A stretch of DNA of 5,972 nucleotides, from positions 1 through 5,972 of the forward strand of contig JAGCLN010000020.1 in NCBI GenBank assembly GCA_017646945.1. Reading direction: 5' to 3'. The stretch is from Clostridia bacterium (GTDB lineage: Bacteria > Bacillota > Clostridia > Christensenellales > Borkfalkiaceae). Below the pieces are notes generated by a model. That model made no database searches, was not told the DNA's origin, and worked only from the letters and a program-made list of their open reading frames with translations. Within the stretch, counting starts at the first letter, position 1; each line of letters starts with the position of its first letter. Shown here in pieces: positions 4,881 through 5,972 of the stretch. Both the position numbers and the translations under genes were made by a program.

Positions 4881-5972
4881 TTATTTAATATCGCAAGTTG
4901 CCAAGAATTTGTTGAAGGCTAAACTGCCCTTACTGTCTTTACTAAACACCGACGTGTTATATAAAATGTTAGCGCATACGCCGTTTACGTACTCGGTAAT
5001 TATTGCGTTTGCCTTCTTAACGTCTTTAACTCTTGGGTATTTACCCATAAGATATTCAATCATATCTTTATGAACGTGCAAGTCGTGTTCCGCGCTCGCT
5101 ATCGCTTCTTTATCATAAGGAACTTTCTTAGCGAGAATTTCACTTATAGCGCCAAATTGACGCTTTAATCTTGCAGGAAGAATATATAAGCCCATCGCTT
5201 CAATCAAGCCTATACCTTCTTTTTTAATGTTGTGGTATTCAGGATGAGCGTGGTAAACGCCATCTGGATATTGCTCGGTCGTGATATTGTTTCTAAGGAT
5301 TAAATCTATGCAATATCTACCATCGGGTAAGAACCTTGCAATCGGCGTTACGGTATTATGTTTAACACCGTTAGTTTCAGCCAAGATACCCGCTTCTTCA
5401 TCGGTGTAATCTTTCCAAGAAGTAATAACCTTTGTGGCAAGTTCTTGAACGGTGTTTCTATTAAAGCCACTAATTCTTACAACCGAGTTATAGAAGTCAA
5501 CGATATCCACTTGAGTATCAGGATACTCTGCGCTAGCAAAAGTTTTAAGCGCTTTTGCTTTTTGAAGGGGCATAAGGTGTTTACCGCCTTGATAATGCTC
5601 GTGATTAAGGATTGAACCGCCAACGATAGGAAGATCGGAATTCGAACCTAAGAAATACGCGGGAAAAAGTTCAATAAAGTCAAAAAGCCTTTCAACCGTT
5701 TTGCCGTTTATAACCATAGGCGTGTGCGCCTTGCTAAACAAAATACAATGTTCGTCAAAGTAAAGATAGGGGGAATATTGCATAGCCCACTCTTCACCGC
5801 CGAGCGTGAGCGACACCGTTCTAAGATTAGAACGCGCAGGAAGAGTAAGCGAACCGTAAAAACCTTCGTTTTCCTTGCAAAGCATACACTCGGGGTATTT
5901 ATCTCCCTTAGGCGCGGTAAGAAGTTTAGCAATATCTTTATTGTTCTTTTCAGGCTTGCTAAGGTTAATAGT
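4881..5972 (-). CDS. galT: UDP-glucose--hexose-1-phosphate uridylyltransferase, family 2 (GalT), 5' end outside window
   Basis: Leloir-pathway enzyme in the cytosol: moves UMP from UDP-glucose to galactose-1-phosphate, giving UDP-galactose and glucose-1-phosphate. I read 363 residues from the window edge to the TAA; the frame is open through 5972, so the ATG at 5885 is internal. The first visible part is TINLSKPEK, then YPECMLCKENEGFYG with a CxxC pair (residues 29 and 32 of the fragment). QYSPYLYFDEHCILF and SDLPIVGGSILNHEHYQGG follow; the HEH at 124-126 and Gln128 match the conserved His-x-His-x-Gln of the active site. YHAHPEYHNIKKEGIGLIEAMGLYILPARLK is the typical C-terminal block, held here to its start and end: YHAHPEYHN and LYILPARLK. 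The family runs to about 490-510 residues, so roughly 130 are missing. A terminator follows directly, so it does not share a transcript with the decarboxylase genes. Confidence 0.95.
   Translation of the reverse strand, partial: TINLSKPEKNNKDIAKLLTAPKGDKYPECMLCKENEGFYGSLTLPARSNLRTVSLTLGGEEWAMQYSPYLYFDEHCILFSKAHTPMVINGKTVERLFDFIELFPAYFLGSNSDLPIVGGSILNHEHYQGGKHLMPLQKAKALKTFASAEYPDTQVDIVDFYNSVVRISGFNRNTVQELATKVITSWKDYTDEEAGILAETNGVKHNTVTPIARFLPDGRYCIDLILRNNITTEQYPDGVYHAHPEYHNIKKEGIGLIEAMGLYILPARLKRQFGAISEILAKKVPYDKEAIASAEHDLHVHKDMIEYLMGKYPRVKDVKKANAIITEYVNGVCANILYNTSVFSKDSKGSLAFNKFLATCDIK

Noticed and set aside
5883..5885. ATG 5885 as the true galT start
   Set aside because: The frame is open upstream to 5972 and encodes TINLSKPEK and the CxxC-ENEG region expected well inside family-2 GalT; the real start lies outside the window.
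5708..5932. 74-codon minus-strand frame overlapping galT
   Set aside because: Out of frame with the continuous, well conserved galT reading frame that extends to the window edge; no family resemblance.

Overview
The window reads as a piece of a low-to-moderate GC Gram-positive anaerobe chromosome, most likely a clostridial (Bacillota) fermenter. The reasons are strong AGGAG/GGAGG ribosome sites before each complete gene, a family-2 (Firmicutes-type) GalT, a sodium-pumping decarboxylase operon with a stand-alone biotin carrier, and AT-rich intergenic DNA. The exact lineage cannot be fixed from this sequence. All convincing genes lie on the minus strand, so the window is best read from its right end to its left.

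Right end (4881-5972): the C-terminal three quarters of a family-2 galactose-1-phosphate uridylyltransferase gene (galT), whose 5' end lies outside the window. A perfect 8-bp stem with a T-rich tail follows just after its stop and should end that transcript.

Middle (4745-4857): a short AT-rich intergenic stretch with a good sigma-70-type promoter pointing left. The promoter is overlaid by a tandem 11-bp repeat that also forms a 9-bp inverted repeat.

Left (4744 down to 1): five tightly packed genes with gaps of 11-15 bp and a Shine-Dalgarno at each junction. In transcription order they are a divergent CoA-type carboxyltransferase (12S/MmdA/PccB fold), an OadG-like gamma subunit, a biotin carrier, the OadB-type sodium-translocating beta subunit, and an OadA/PycB-type (5S-like) carboxyltransferase cut by the window edge. 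Together the last four make a membrane oxaloacetate decarboxylase: OadA moves CO2 from oxaloacetate onto carrier biotin, OadB decarboxylates the carboxybiotin and exports Na+, and the gamma subunit holds the complex together.

The unusual part is the first gene. It is a CoA-carboxyltransferase relative that shares the operon, and presumably the carrier, with a complete oxaloacetate/pyruvate carboxyltransferase system. This is the subunit set of transcarboxylase (12S + 5S + 1.3S) joined to a sodium pump. However, the motifs that form the oxyanion holes in normal family members are altered in this protein, so its substrate, and even whether it is active, is open. Similar gene sets are, as far as I recall, annotated in other anaerobic Firmicutes, so the arrangement is probably not new; the role of the divergent subunit appears to be the unexplained part. 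No RNA genes, mobile elements or CRISPR arrays were seen.
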